From Methanosarcina sp. ERenArc_MAG2 (GTDB lineage: Archaea; Halobacteriota; Methanosarcinia; Methanosarcinales; Methanosarcinaceae): 64,000 nt of DNA. Below, piece after piece: positions 36,086 through 45,467 of the stretch. Both the position numbers and the translations under genes were made by a program. The notes beneath the pieces were generated by a model, which was not told the DNA's origin, did no database searches, and worked only from the letters and a program-made list of their open reading frames with translations. Position 1 is the stretch's first letter. Each line of letters opens with the position of its first letter. Location: positions 124,001 through 188,000 of the forward strand of contig JAMXHR010000010.1 of the NCBI GenBank assembly GCA_023955635.1. Reading direction: 5' to 3'.

Positions 36086-36903
36086 TTACGCCTTGCGATT
36101 ATACGCATTAACTGTTAGCGGAATGAATACGACGAGTATCGCCAAAGTGCCGAATAATGCGAACCAAAAATCCGCGCCTATCGTGCCATAAGTTAACAAA
36201 TGCCGCACCGCTATTACGACGCGGGATAGCGGGTTGATCTGCATGACAAAATATTGCAGCCAACTCGGCATCGTTTCGGCCGGAACAAAAGCGTTCGATA
36301 GGAATACTAACGGGAACATTACAACTACACCAATCGCAGACGCAGTTGAAATCGTCTTTGTGCACAGACTAATGAACGCAAACACCCAGCTCAGACACCA
36401 AGCAACGAGCATCATGAAAAGTATGCTGAAAATGACCGCGGGAATGCCTGCTTCGGGTCTGTAACCGAGAATATATCCCGTAACAAAAACGGTAGTTCCC
36501 CCATTACGTATCGTACAAGGTCGGCAATCAAACTCCCCGCCAACGGAGCAATTCGCGCAATCGGCATGGATTTAAAACGACTTGTTGTGCCTTTGTCCAC
36601 ATCCTCGCGCAGTTTACTACCCGCAGTGGTACAATTGGTGAAAGATGACATCAACAAAACGCCGGGGATAACAATCGGCAGATAGTTCGGGATGTTTCCC
36701 GAAATCGCTCCCCCGAATAAAAAGGTGAAAAGCAACGTGAACATAACCGGTAAGACTACGAAATCCACAAATATTTCGGGATTTTTGGACATCTTTAATA
36801 GCGCCCGATACGCGAACGTGCATGTGTTTCTGAGTGTGGTGCCAACTCCGATTCTATTTTTTAGTTTGCGCTCGGCGATAGGTATGATGGTTGTATTAGT
36901 CAT
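36086..36903 (-). pseudogene. DrrB-like ABC-2 permease, one frameshift
   Basis: The front reads 'FAYRALLKMSKNPEIFVDFVVLPVMFTLLFTFLFGGAISG' and 'VLLMSSFTNCTTAGSKLREDVDKGTTSRFKSMPIARIAPLAG'; the back has 'FPLVFLSNAFVPAETMPSWLQYFVMQINPLSRVV'. One missing G in the five-G run near 36500 separates them; restored, 'RYVMGTTVVFVTGYILGYRP' results (approximately) and the product is 272 residues. Start ATG at 36903, one base after the ATPase stop. Six membrane spans, actinobacterial/Firmicutes DrrB type. Confidence 0.87.
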
Positions 36904-36904
36904 T

Positions 36905-37873
36905 CTAATTTTCCTCTTTTTTATCTTTAGAACCCTCACCTGTCAGCGCCAAGAACACCTCATCAAGTGTAGGTTGCAGGATGTTTACCCCGGACAACGT
37001 TATTCCGGCATCTTTCAGCGTCGTCAACACATCGGTCAGTTTGTCGATATTGTCTATCGGGGCGATCAACTCAGATGCTTCCGCAAGATGAACCCTCGCA
37101 TCGAGTATGCGCTCGATGATCTGCACCGCGTTGGCGGCGTTATCTGCGTCTTTGACGGTCAAGTGCAACGAACTGCTTCCCACGGAGCGTTTCAATCCGT
37201 CGGGTGTATCGTTCGCAACGACTTGTCCCTTGTCGATTACAACAATGTTGTCGGCAAGTTGATCGGCTTCATCAAGATATTGTGTCGTCAGCAGTACCGT
37301 CGAGCCGCCTTTTACAAGATTGCGTATTGACTGCCACATCTGCATCCTAGTCCTTGGGTCAAGCCCTGTTGTTGGCTCGTCAAGGAAGATCAGCGGCGGT
37401 TGGGAAATCAGACTTACCGCGAGGTCAAGCCTGCGCCGCATACCGCCGGAAAATTTTGACAATGCACGGTTCGCCACATCGATAAGCCCAAACTCCTCCA
37501 AGAGTTCATTCGCTTTGCGCTTAGAATCTTTGCGAGAATATCCATACAATCTACCGAAAATCATGAGGTTCTCCAAAGCAGTTAGATCCTCGTCGATAGA
37601 GGCGAATTGCCCTGTCAACCCAATCAGCTGACGCACAATTTGAGTTTCGCGCACAACATCATAACCGAATATTTTTACATTCCCAGCATCCGGTTTTGAC
37701 AACGTGGCAAGCATATTTATTGTGGTAGTTTTTCCCGCGCCGTTAGGCCCCAGTACAGCGCAGATACTACCTGTAGGGATACTCAGACTCACTCCATCAA
37801 CAGCCCTGTTATCACCAAAGGTCTTTACCAAGCCGTGTGCTTCAACCGCTAAAATTGCGTTATTCTTGATCAT
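36905..37873 (-). CDS. DrrA-like ABC exporter ATPase
   Basis: 322 residues from the ATG at 37873, which has GGAGG seven bases ahead; an ATG at 37888 is in frame. Walker A 'GPNGAGKTTT', Q-loop 'IGLTGQFASIDEDLT', signature 'FSGGMRRRLDLAVSL', Walker B 'LIFLDEPTTGLDP', switch glutamine in 'LTTQYLDEAD' (Gln for His, usual in DrrA). C-terminal domain 'GVNILQPTLDEVFLALTGE'. DrrA couples ATP hydrolysis to drug export through DrrB. Intact, and the base composition is visibly GC-richer than its surroundings, supporting transfer. Confidence 0.93.
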   Translation of the reverse strand: MIKNNAILAVEAHGLVKTFGDNRAVDGVSLSIPTGSICAVLGPNGAGKTTTINMLATLSKPDAGNVKIFGYDVVRETQIVRQLIGLTGQFASIDEDLTALENLMIFGRLYGYSRKDSKRKANELLEEFGLIDVANRALSKFSGGMRRRLDLAVSLISQPPLIFLDEPTTGLDPRTRMQMWQSIRNLVKGGSTVLLTTQYLDEADQLADNIVVIDKGQVVANDTPDGLKRSVGSSSLHLTVKDADNAANAVQIIERILDARVHLAEASELIAPIDNIDKLTDVLTTLKDAGITLSGVNILQPTLDEVFLALTGEGSKDKKEEN

Positions 37874-37898
37874 TGTGTTTGCCTCCATATTTAGTGAA

Positions 37899-38462
37899 TT
37901 ATACCTTTGACTCCTTGGCTGTAAGGAGAGGGTAGAGGCTGAGTTTCTGGGGAACTATGCCTATAATAGGTCTTATCATGTCATCCTGTTTTCCAATATC
38001 AAAGCCTGCAACTTTTATGCTGCCGCTTGAAGGCTTTGTTAATTTGGTCAGCATGGAAAATATAGTTGATTTTCCAACTCCGTTCGGACCTATCATTCCA
38101 AAAATTTCTCCTTTAAACACATTGGAGCTAACATCAATCTCGCCGGCAACGGCGGCACCTTCTTCGGTGAGTTTTATATTGAAGCTGCGACGATCTTCCT
38201 CTACTGGTTCACGCTTGATATATCCTTTCTTTTCCAGTTTATTAAGGAGTTCTGCCAAACCTTGCTTGCTCATATCCAGCAGGTAAGTCAACTCCTTCTG
38301 GCTTATTTCCGGCTTCAACTTTAGAATAGAGAGCATGCGCCCCTGTCCTCTGTGGGAGTTGCCCAATGGTCCAAATTCCATGAAATGTTGCGTATGGTAG
38401 CGATGCAGCAATCCTTGCAAGCGTATGAACTGTTCTAATATCTCATCTTTTATTTTATCCAT
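37899..38462 (-). pseudogene. Chimera: MarR front fused in frame to an ABC ATPase middle
   Basis: Codons 1-109 are the MarR regulator (MDKIKDEILEQF... to 'GAAVAGEID'), complete through the DNA-binding wing. They join in frame to '[23 protein letters not shown]…LTKLTKPSSGSIKVAGFDIGKQDDMIRPIIGIVPQKLSLYPLLTAKESKV', the N-terminal third of the ABC ATPase whose other remnant is at 11722. A deletion with a short shared ATG at the junction made it. It retains iterons and GGAGAT, so a 187-residue DNA-binding hybrid lacking the dimer helices may be made. Whether it has a role is unknown. Confidence 0.85.
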
Positions 38463-38506
38463 ATGAAATATCTCCATTTTTCTGACTATAATTTTTCAAG
38501 GCAATA

Positions 38507-38581
38507 TTATCAAGTACTTAATAGTAAAGTGCCTGATAGTAAAGCCCCTGAGAGTCAAGTACCTGATAGTATGGTACTTGA
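38507..38581 (-). promoter_or_regulatory. Five 15-bp iterons
   Basis: Minus strand: TCAAGTACCATACTA, TCAGGTACTTGACTC, TCAGGGGCTTTACTA, TCAGGCACTTTACTA, TTAAGTACTTGATAA. 45 bases separate the block from the start codon at 38462, the same spacing as at 10805. Confidence 0.78.
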
Positions 38582-38605
38582 CCATAATATTTAATTCTTT
38601 CTAAC

Positions 38606-38695
38606 GGATTCTGTGTAATCTATAGGGTCCGGGAGAAATTTTCGACATTATAGGGCGCATATCTGAAGAATAACCTCGTCAACTACACAGTTTCG
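38606..38695. mobile_element. 88-bp MITE, copy 3
   Basis: Ends GGATTCTGTGTAATCTATAG and the complement of AACTACACAGTTTCG. 24 bases from the iterons, as in copies 1 and 2. Confidence 0.65.
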
Positions 38696-38814
38696 AAAAA
38701 AGACACCGGTATTAGACTATCTAGGGGGTAAATAAAAGAGGAATGGATTAGGGTATGATAGAGGCAATTTACCAGAGATTGCAGCTCATAAGATACATGA
38801 GCAAAATACATAGG

Positions 38815-38903
38815 GGTACTGTGTAGTCTGCGGGTTTTGATCTTTGGACTGGCTTCAATGCATACCGAAAATTTATCCCAGACCCCGTAGATTACACAGT
38901 ACC
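38815..38903. mobile_element. 88-bp MITE, copy 4 (best preserved)
   Basis: Ends GGTACTGTGTAGTCTGCGGG and the complement of CCCGTAGATTACACAGTACC. These are the cleanest ends of the family and define its consensus GGTACTGTGTARTCTRCGGG. Confidence 0.75.
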
Positions 38904-39149
38904 AAATTTATTAAGTTCTATATGAACAAATACATAATATTCAAAGCTACGAGTTTTTTTCGCCATCAATAGATATTAAGAAAAGTGTCTGTGTGTTTCT
39001 TACCATTTTTGTTGCATTTAATCGGGTTTATCGAAGGAATCAAGAAAATTCTGATATGATGTGTAACAATTGGGCTTACACTCGCATAGGCAAAATACCA
39101 ACCTTTTATGTGAAAAAGTTCTTATCTATACATTGATTTTAAGATCATC

Positions 39150-39548
39150 TTAAACCTGTTTACGATGACAGTTTATTATTAGTATACTCAATGTAATGAA
39201 TAAATACGGGAAGATAAATTCTATTAAAGATATGACGAATGCAAAATGAATTGTTGTAATAAAAGGACGTGGATCTAAATAAATTAAACTAGCTGTAAAC
39301 TTTAAATTGTCGTATAAATTATATAAATTATAAAAAAACAATGGGGCGAATAAAGCAATAAACAATTTTATGTAACTCGATTTTTTCATAGAATGTCTAT
39401 GTTTTCTCTTCATTCTACATACTAAATATAAAATAGCCAATATTATTAAAGCGACGATTACAATATATATTACCGGTATCCCACATATTAGTACAGGAGA
39501 ACTAGACGCTGTAACACTAGAGCCACTGATTGCAGTCTCATTTTCCAC
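39150..39548 (-). CDS. Three-span membrane protein of unknown function
   Basis: 132 residues: a Ser/Thr-rich N-terminus, span 1 (VIYIVIVALIILAILYLV), a basic loop (CRMKRKHRHSMKK), then two more spans. No family recognised. Stands alone between repeats and the AmrS gene. Confidence 0.65.
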   Translation of the reverse strand: MENETAISGSSVTASSSPVLICGIPVIYIVIVALIILAILYLVCRMKRKHRHSMKKSSYIKLFIALFAPLFFYNLYNLYDNLKFTASLIYLDPRPFITTIHFAFVISLIEFIFPYLFITLSILIINCHRKQV

Positions 39549-39856
39549 TCTTTTTTTAATGTTACAAAAGGTTAAATATTTATTTATGTCATTTTGTGGA
39601 ATTAAACTTCTAGAAAATTATTAGATCCTCAACATCGCTGCATAGATACGAACTTTGCTATACAAAACGTAGCTATTTTTTGGGTTTTAGCATTGTATCG
39701 AGTTTTCTATACAGTAACTTTTTTATAAATATGATTTTACAAAACTTTCGGCACACTGCCCTTAAGTGGATAAAAGAGACTTAATATATTCTGTATTTTA
39801 CTCTATAATTGCTGTATAATTTATTGCTTTATAATTCCCGTATAATTTTTCTGGTT
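39549..39856. other. Gene-free interval
   Basis: About 300 AT-rich bases between two minus-strand genes. I see no coding frame or RNA. The last 70 bases before 39857 contain T-runs that may terminate the AmrS transcript. Confidence 0.45.
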
Positions 39857-40921
39857 TTAATATTCGTTTTCATCCGGTGTCTGTTTTGAGTCGGCATAAT
39901 CTCCTATGATGGGAATATGTTCCCCACATTTAGGACAGGTTTTTTCAGGTGTGATGTCGTACTTTTCTATTTCGAAAAAGCTGCGCAAAATCAGCATTTT
40001 CCCACAATTAGGACAAAAAGTGTTGTTGCGCTCACTGCCAGGGACATTGCCCATATAGACATACTTCAGCCCCTCTTCAGTTGCGATTTTACAGGCGTCC
40101 TGCATGGTTTTCACAGGCGTCGGGGAGAGATCCTGCATTTTGTACTGGGGATGGAAGCGTGTAAAATGCAGGGGAGTCTCAGGTCCCATGTTTTCGTACA
40201 TCCATTTTGAAAGTTCTCTGAGCTCTTCAAGGGAATCGTTTACGCCAGGAATAATCAGGGTCGTAATTTCCACATGGATTCCGAGTTCTTTTGCAAGGAT
40301 AGAAGCCTCGAGCACAGGAGCCAGTTTTGCGCTGGCAACATCGTGATAAAATTTTTCATTGAAAGCCTTGATATCGATATTTGCGGCATCCAGATAGGGT
40401 GCTATATGCCTCAGGGCGTCAGCAGTCATATATCCATTTGTCACATAGATTGTGGCAAGCCCTGCATCTTTTGCCAGTTTTGCACATTCATAGGTATATT
40501 CGTGCCAAATTGTGGGCTCGTTGTATGTCCAGGCAATTGACTTTGAGCGTGAGAGGAGCGCTCTCTCGATCAGCTCTTCGGGAAGAACATCCATTGTGTA
40601 AGAGTCCTCGAGGCAGGCTTGAGAAATCGACCAGTTCTGGCAGTGTTTGCAGCGAAAGTTGCACCCTATTGAACCTACTGAGTAAACGTAAGACCCCGGA
40701 TAAAAGTGATATAGCGGCTTCTTTTCTATAGGGTCAACTGCTTCGCTTGAAACAGTCCCGTAAATAAGAGTATATAATTTTCCTTCTCTATTCTCTCTAA
40801 CCCCGCAAAAACCTTTTTTTCCGGAGGCAATTCTGCAACTCTGGGCGCAGAGCATGCAGTGTACCTTATTGTCTCCGATCTTCTCGTAGAACATGGCTTC
40901 TTTTATCACAGTAATCCCCAT
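39857..40921 (-). CDS. amrS: AmmeMemoRadiSam system radical SAM enzyme
   Basis: A 354-residue radical SAM protein. The SAM cluster motif is CNFRCKHC (CX3CX2C) in 'VGSIGCNFRCKHCQNW'. N-terminal cysteines 'CMLCAQSCRIASGKKGFCGVREN' and C-terminal 'CPNCGKM…CPKCGEHIP' are typical of the AmrS group related to PFL activases. It belongs to the widespread MEMO1 / AMMECR1 / radical SAM trio; the two partners are not in the window. Recent work links the system to tRNA or RNA modification, but I cannot judge that here. Intact and well conserved. Confidence 0.93.
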   Translation of the reverse strand: MGITVIKEAMFYEKIGDNKVHCMLCAQSCRIASGKKGFCGVRENREGKLYTLIYGTVSSEAVDPIEKKPLYHFYPGSYVYSVGSIGCNFRCKHCQNWSISQACLEDSYTMDVLPEELIERALLSRSKSIAWTYNEPTIWHEYTYECAKLAKDAGLATIYVTNGYMTADALRHIAPYLDAANIDIKAFNEKFYHDVASAKLAPVLEASILAKELGIHVEITTLIIPGVNDSLEELRELSKWMYENMGPETPLHFTRFHPQYKMQDLSPTPVKTMQDACKIATEEGLKYVYMGNVPGSERNNTFCPNCGKMLILRSFFEIEKYDITPEKTCPKCGEHIPIIGDYADSKQTPDENEY

Positions 40922-41097
40922 GTAGAAATTGTTTTTTTGTGTAATAACAGTTATTGTTATAGATTCCCCTATGTTCTGGAAGCAGGTGAAATACTCCTTT
41001 TTGTTACAAGAAGCTTGACCGCTTCCCCATGAATTTTCGAGTCGCGATCTTTAGGGCATGGATATTTTTATCAGTTAATATTGTTTCATATATGCAC

Positions 41098-41123
41098 AAA
41101 ATTTTCGTATATACGAAAATTTT
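41098..41123. promoter_or_regulatory. 26-bp perfect palindrome before feoA, metal-regulator operator
   Basis: Half-site AAAATTTTCGTAT is followed at once by its reverse complement. It lies 70 bases before the feoA start with a TATA-like run overlapping it. A DtxR-family regulator is encoded at 45468, and such regulators bind palindromes over feo promoters. Regulator identity is inferred. Confidence 0.7.
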
Positions 41124-41193
41124 AAATAATCGATATCATATTTCAAAGATAAGCAAAAAATTCGGCAATCCTAATATATTGTGGTGATGCAAA

Positions 41194-41441
41194 ATGATAG
41201 AGGTAATCGATAAAACCCTTAACATGCTGGAAATAGGCCAGAGAGCTAGGGTCATTCAGGTAAAAGGTAAGGGAAGTTCCCGCAAGCGCCTCCTCGATAT
41301 GGGCATGGTTCCCGGTACAGTCCTGAGTGTTACCAAAAAGCTCCTTTGGGAGACCCGATGGATTTCAAACTGAAAGGATATAACCTGTCTCTCAGGAAGC
41401 AGGAAGCGGAAATGGTTATTGTTGAACCCATGGAGGATTAA
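41194..41441 (+). pseudogene. feoA: FeoA, first copy (one-base deletion)
   Basis: SH3-like FeoA protein that assists the ferrous-iron transporter FeoB. Codons 1-46 read 'IEVIDKTLNMLEIGQRARVIQVKGKGSSRKRLLDMGMVPGTVLSVTKK'; adding one A to the five-A run near 41336 continues 'APLGDPMDFKLKGYNLSLRKQEAEMVIVEPMED', giving 82 residues. The first gene of the feo operon. Because the rest is perfectly conserved, a sequencing error is likelier than real loss. Confidence 0.85.
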
Positions 41442-41442
41442 T

Positions 41443-41697
41443 TTGCCCGCACAGATGCCTCTTACAATGCTCCCGAAAGGAAAAGGCTGCAGAATCAGAG
41501 AAGTTCGAGCAGGCAAGGAGCTCAAGAGAAGGTTGATAGAAATGGGCTTTACACCCTCGTCCTCTATCCGGCTTATAGGGTGTGAGAGAGGGAATCTGCT
41601 CATCAATGTGAATGGAGCTCGTTATGCTCTGGGAAGAGGGATGGCAATGAAGATTATGGTAGAACCGGATTCATTTGAAGGTGTAGAACTTGGTTGA
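41443..41697 (+). CDS. feoA: FeoA, second copy
   Basis: 84 residues from a TTG at 41443, placed six bases after GGAGG that overlaps the end of the first feoA. 'LPKGKGCRIREVRAGKELKRRLIEMGFTPSSSIRLIGCERGNLLINVNGARYALGRGMAMKIMVE' order is standard FeoA. Two tandem FeoA genes before feoB are common in methanogens. Overlaps the feoB start by a few bases. Confidence 0.9.
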   Translation: MPAQMPLTMLPKGKGCRIREVRAGKELKRRLIEMGFTPSSSIRLIGCERGNLLINVNGARYALGRGMAMKIMVEPDSFEGVELG

Positions 41698-43682
41698 GAA
41701 TAAGATAAGGGTTGCACTCACCGGAAACCCCAATGTAGGAAAGACAACTCTTTTCAATGCTATTACCGGAGCCAGGCAAAAGGTAGGAAACTGGCCCGGA
41801 GTAACAGTTGAGAAAAAAGTAGGTATAAAGGAATATGGAGGGCACATTCTTGAAATCGTGGATCTTCCCGGGACTTACAGCCTTACAGCCTATTCTGCAG
41901 ACGAAGTTATTGCCAGAGATTACATCCTTGAAGAAAAACCGGATGTCGTAATACAGGTTCTTGACTCAACAAATCTGGAACGTAATCTTTACCTGAGCAC
42001 ACAGCTGCTGGAAATAAGTACCAATCTGATCCTGGCACTCAACATGTCCGACCTCGTAGAAAAAAGAGGCGAAGACGTAAACGTCCCGACGCTTGAGAAA
42101 TTATTTGGAATCTCTTTGATAAGAACAACAGCAAACGAAGGCAAAGGTATCAATCAGCTTCTTGATGAGGTCATAAAATCCGGTTTTGGGGGCTATTTTC
42201 CCAATAAAATCGATTATGGAAAAAAAATAGAGGAAGAAATCCGTCATCTGGAAATGATCCTCGCTGAAGACGAGACTCTGACAACCAGGTACCCTTCCAG
42301 GTGGTTGAGCATCAAACTGCTGGAAGGGGACGAAAACGTACATACAAAACTCTCTTCATTAAGTGTACACTCCGAAGTTAAAAATTCCTTTCCAGGCTGA
42401 ACCCTGAAGAATACGAAGCCGAAATGGCTGATAAACGTTACGAATTTATAAGCAGGATCCTTCCTCAGATAAGTGAGGCCCGTGTTGAAAGAATGTCAAG
42501 TTCAGATATGATCGATAAGGTACTTACCAGCAGGTACCTGGGAATCCCCATATTCCTTGCCCTGATGTGGGGAATGTTTGAGCTGATCTTTACCTTCGCA
42601 ACCCCTTTCATGGAACTTATTGACATGTTTTTCAGCCTGCTTGCCGAAACGGTTAATGCAAATATCGGTTCACCCTGGCTTTCATCCCTGCTTGGGAACG
42701 GGATTATTGCAGGGGTCGGATCAGTTGTACTTTTTGTACCCAATATTTTCATCCTGTTTTTCCTCCTAGCTTTGCTGGAAGACAGCGGATATCTGGCAAG
42801 AGCCGCTTTTATCATGGACAGGTTGATGTATTCGATGGGGCTTCAGGGAAAATCCTTTATTCCTATGCTTATGGGGTTCGGATGTTCGGTTCCGGCTATT
42901 ATGGCAACCCGCACCCTTGAAGATGAAAAGGACCGTCTTATTACGATGCTTATAACACCGTTTATGTCCTGTGGGGCCAGGATGCCTGTCTACGTGCTGC
43001 TTGCAGGAACGTTTTTCGGAAAACAGGCAGGATCAGTTATCTTCGGGCTCTATGTGCTCGGCATTATTGTGGCAATAGTGTCTGCCAAACTTTTCAGAAG
43101 CATGATTTTCAAGGGCAAACCTTCTTCCTTCATAATGGAACTTCCCCCTATCACAGGCCTTCGGTAAACAATTCCCTGAAACATATGTGGAACCAGGGCT
43201 CCCTTTACCTGAAAAAGGTGGGTACTGTAATTGCCGGAGGCGTGGTTGTCATATGGCTGCTTGCATACTTCCCGCAAGGAGTCGAATACGGAAGTGCGGA
43301 AAGTTACATAGGCAGCCTCGGAAAACTGATCGAACCTTTTGTAGCTCCAATAGGTTTTGACTGGAAAATTGCAGTTTCCCTGATTTTTGGGTTTCTTGCC
43401 AAGGAGATTGTCATTGGTTCCCTGGGAACCCTCTACGGTACCGGAGCAGATGAGGGGATGCTGTCTTCAGCACTTCTGGCAGACCCGATAGTTACACCTG
43501 CCGTTGCGCTGGGGATCATGGTATTTACCCTGCTTTACGTACCCTGCATAGGGGCAGTTGCAGTAATCAAAAAAGAGTCCGGCTCATGGAGATGGATGCT
43601 TTTTGCAGCGGCTTATTCGACAGCAATAGCATGGATAATGGCCTTTGTAACGGTAAAAATAGGGAATATCATATTCGCATGA
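41690..43682 (+). pseudogene. feoB: FeoB ferrous iron transporter, two one-base deletions
   Basis: GTP-binding iron(II) permease in the membrane. G-domain: 'GNPNVGKTT', 'GNWPGVTVEKK', 'DLPGTYSL', 'NMSD'. Then the helical GDI segment and the two Gate blocks '[40 protein letters not shown]' and 'EIVIGSLGTLYG'. Breaks occur at the T-run near 42392 (restored '[15 protein letters not shown]') and the C-run near 43146 (restored '[13 protein letters not shown]'). With both bases added the product is 664 residues, normal length. The two gaps in an otherwise perfect, physiologically important gene point to sequence errors. TTG start preceded by GAAGGTG. Confidence 0.92.
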
Positions 43683-43695
43683 GGAGGTAATGCAA

Positions 43696-44156
43696 ATGGA
43701 AAATGAGAACGAAACTCTGAACTATGAGGACAAGGCTCTGACCTATTTTTCTCTCCTTTGGGGGATAATGTACCTGGCAATCGGGAGCTTGCAGGTTCTG
43801 AAAGGGGCCGAGCTTTTGCCTGACGGCTTTATATCTGCCAGCCTGCTTCCCCGGAGATTGCAGGAGGACTGGTACTCGCAGTCATAGGTGCAGTTTACTT
43901 GTATGGAACCATTGAATTTTCAAAAGGTTCCTCTGCAGGAAAAGCGTATGCATATGTAGGAATCATACTTTCCCTGCTCTTTGGGGCTCTATATTTTCTG
44001 ACTTTTACTGCTGACATCATTAATGCCTGGGTGCTGTTCGCCGACGGATTTGAGAAGTGGACGCCTCTTGACGGTTTTAAACCCGCACTGTACCTTGGTC
44101 TGCTTTCCCTTGCAATATACACGGGATGGGAAGAGAAGTTCAGACTTAAGGAATAA
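43696..44156 (+). pseudogene. Membrane protein of the feo operon, one-base deletion
   Basis: Starting at the ATG with GGAGG eight bases upstream, a 153-residue four-span protein results if one C is added at the C-run near 43850 ('SLLPPEIAGGLVLAVIGAVYLYGT'). No family recognised. It sits between feoB and the FeoC-like gene with short gaps, so it probably works with the iron transporter or its control. Confidence 0.75.
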
Positions 44157-44170
44157 GGAGGAAACAGATA

Positions 44171-44482
44171 ATGGTACTCGGATACATGTATGTGTTAAAA
44201 CAGATAGCAGAAGTGGAAAAGAAAGGCAATATTTCCTTCAATGATATCTCGAGACATTTGAAACTAAGTATGCAACAGCTTAAAGGTTTACTCGAAATTA
44301 TGGAAGGAATGGGACACGTTGAAAAAGTTACGGACAGCAATTCCGTCCTATCCTCTTCCTGTTCCGGTTCCTGCAAAAATTGTGGGTTTTGCGGGTTTTT
44401 AGAAAAATCTACCGTTTCGACAGGTACAGTTTACAGGCTGACCGAAAAGGGACGGAGAGTCTGCCATAACCAGACAGGCTGA
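44171..44482 (+). CDS. feoC: FeoC-like winged-helix iron-sulfur protein
   Basis: 103 residues. N-terminal winged helix ('LKQIAEVEKKGNISFNDISRHLKLSMQQLKGLLEIMEGMGHVEKV') followed by a cysteine loop CSGSCKNCGFCGF and a wing ending 'TVYRLTEKGRRVC'. FeoC proteins carry such an oxygen-sensitive 4Fe-4S loop in the wing and act as partner or regulator of FeoB. AAGGAGG is well placed. Last gene of the feo operon. Confidence 0.85.
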   Translation: MVLGYMYVLKQIAEVEKKGNISFNDISRHLKLSMQQLKGLLEIMEGMGHVEKVTDSNSVLSSSCSGSCKNCGFCGFLEKSTVSTGTVYRLTEKGRRVCHNQTG

Positions 44483-44718
44483 ATCTGAAAAATCTTGATA
44501 AAAAAATTTTGATAAAAAATTTTGATAACAAAATCTTGATGAACAAAAACCGAAGAGTTCAAAAGCCTGAAGATAGTCCTTCCTGACCTTAAAGTTTGAT
44601 AAAAGACAAAAAAGCGAACAGGATCTAAAATCAGGAAAAAAACGAAATAAAAATGGATTTTTGAAATTTTAAGGCTACAGTTTGCAAAGTCCTCAAGTTT
44701 TTGAGATCTTCCGGATTA

Positions 44719-44796
44719 ACGGAAAGGAAGAGCAGGATAGGAACGCCTCCTATTTTAAAAACTCCCGGAAATTCTATCCTACCTTCCTCTCCAATC
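44719..44796. other. Long imperfect inverted repeat
   Basis: GGAAAGGAAGAGCAGGATAG on the left pairs imperfectly with CTATCCTACCTTCCTCTCC on the right around a ~40-base loop. It could be a transcript end for the feo operon or a small structured RNA. Confidence 0.45.
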
Positions 44797-44972
44797 AAAT
44801 ATCGTAAGATTTACGCATTTGAAGAAAAGTAAACCGCAAGAATGCTTGTTATAAATATGATAGAGGTAGCTTGAAATCTTGTGCTAATCTTTTCGGTTCA
44901 ACTGTGTTAATCCCCAACTGTGAAATCCTTAAAAAGGATTTTAATCCCGATTATCTAAAATGGTGATATCAA

Positions 44973-45041
44973 ATGGAATATGAACTTGAAGAAGTCGAAC
45001 GAGATTACATTGAATTCAGAAAAGAAATTGGAGAGAATTGA
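44973..45041 (+). CDS. Possible 22-residue micro-ORF
   Basis: ATG with GGTGAT eight bases upstream, then 'EYELEEVERDYIEFRKEIGEN', highly charged and helical. No family. It may be a real short protein or the stub of a lost gene. Confidence 0.3.
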   Translation: MEYELEEVERDYIEFRKEIGEN

Positions 45042-45429
45042 CACCTACTTTAAAAATAATTATTTGAATATTATATCTTATCTCATAAATTTACTTTTCA
45101 GAAACAGGAATTAAGGCTTTTAAGGATATCATCATTGGCTGATGTCCTAAAAATACTTTTAAGAGGTTTACTTTTCAAGAGAGGGTTGTCTAGCAGTCTT
45201 CTTTTTGATTTTGCATAAATTTATTCCGTAGTCAATTATTCCTTATCTATTTTATATATTTTGCACCTGTTTATTCTGCATTTAGTTATTCCACATCCAG
45301 TTATTTCATACTTAATCTCCTCATATTCCGATCTTTTTCTTTTTACCATTATACAGCCACCTTTCACATAATAATCACTTTCATACAGCTATACTTATAT
45401 GTCTTTCCTGCATTATCAAATATAATAAT

Positions 45430-45442
45430 CGAATAATATTCG
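45430..45442. promoter_or_regulatory. Palindrome before the DtxR-type gene
   Basis: CGAATA-A-TATTCG, 25 bases before the start codon. Suits autoregulation by the metal-dependent repressor. It is related only loosely to the feoA palindrome (both contain TTCG/CGAA arms). Confidence 0.55.
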
Positions 45443-45467
45443 GTATACAAAAAAGGGTTCGAGTTTT

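Larger units (their letters stand above)
38132..38793. repeat. Large direct repeat, unit 2
   Basis: Counterpart of 31092-31881, without the 129-bp MITE. Contains the MarR front, five iterons and an 88-bp MITE copy. Confidence 0.85.
38463..39149. other. Promoter region with iterons and MITEs
   Basis: No gene. After the listed iterons and two MITE copies the rest (38904-39149) is AT-rich and empty, and forms the downstream flank of the membrane protein at 39150. Confidence 0.5.
44483..45467. other. Long intergenic stretch with hairpin and micro-ORF
   Basis: 985 bases. Next to the feo end are three near-repeats of 'TTTTGATAA' / 'CTTGAT'. A long imperfect hairpin (44719-44796) and a 22-codon frame (44973) are listed separately. 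The right part is T-rich with the DtxR promoter. No larger gene is supported. Confidence 0.5.
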
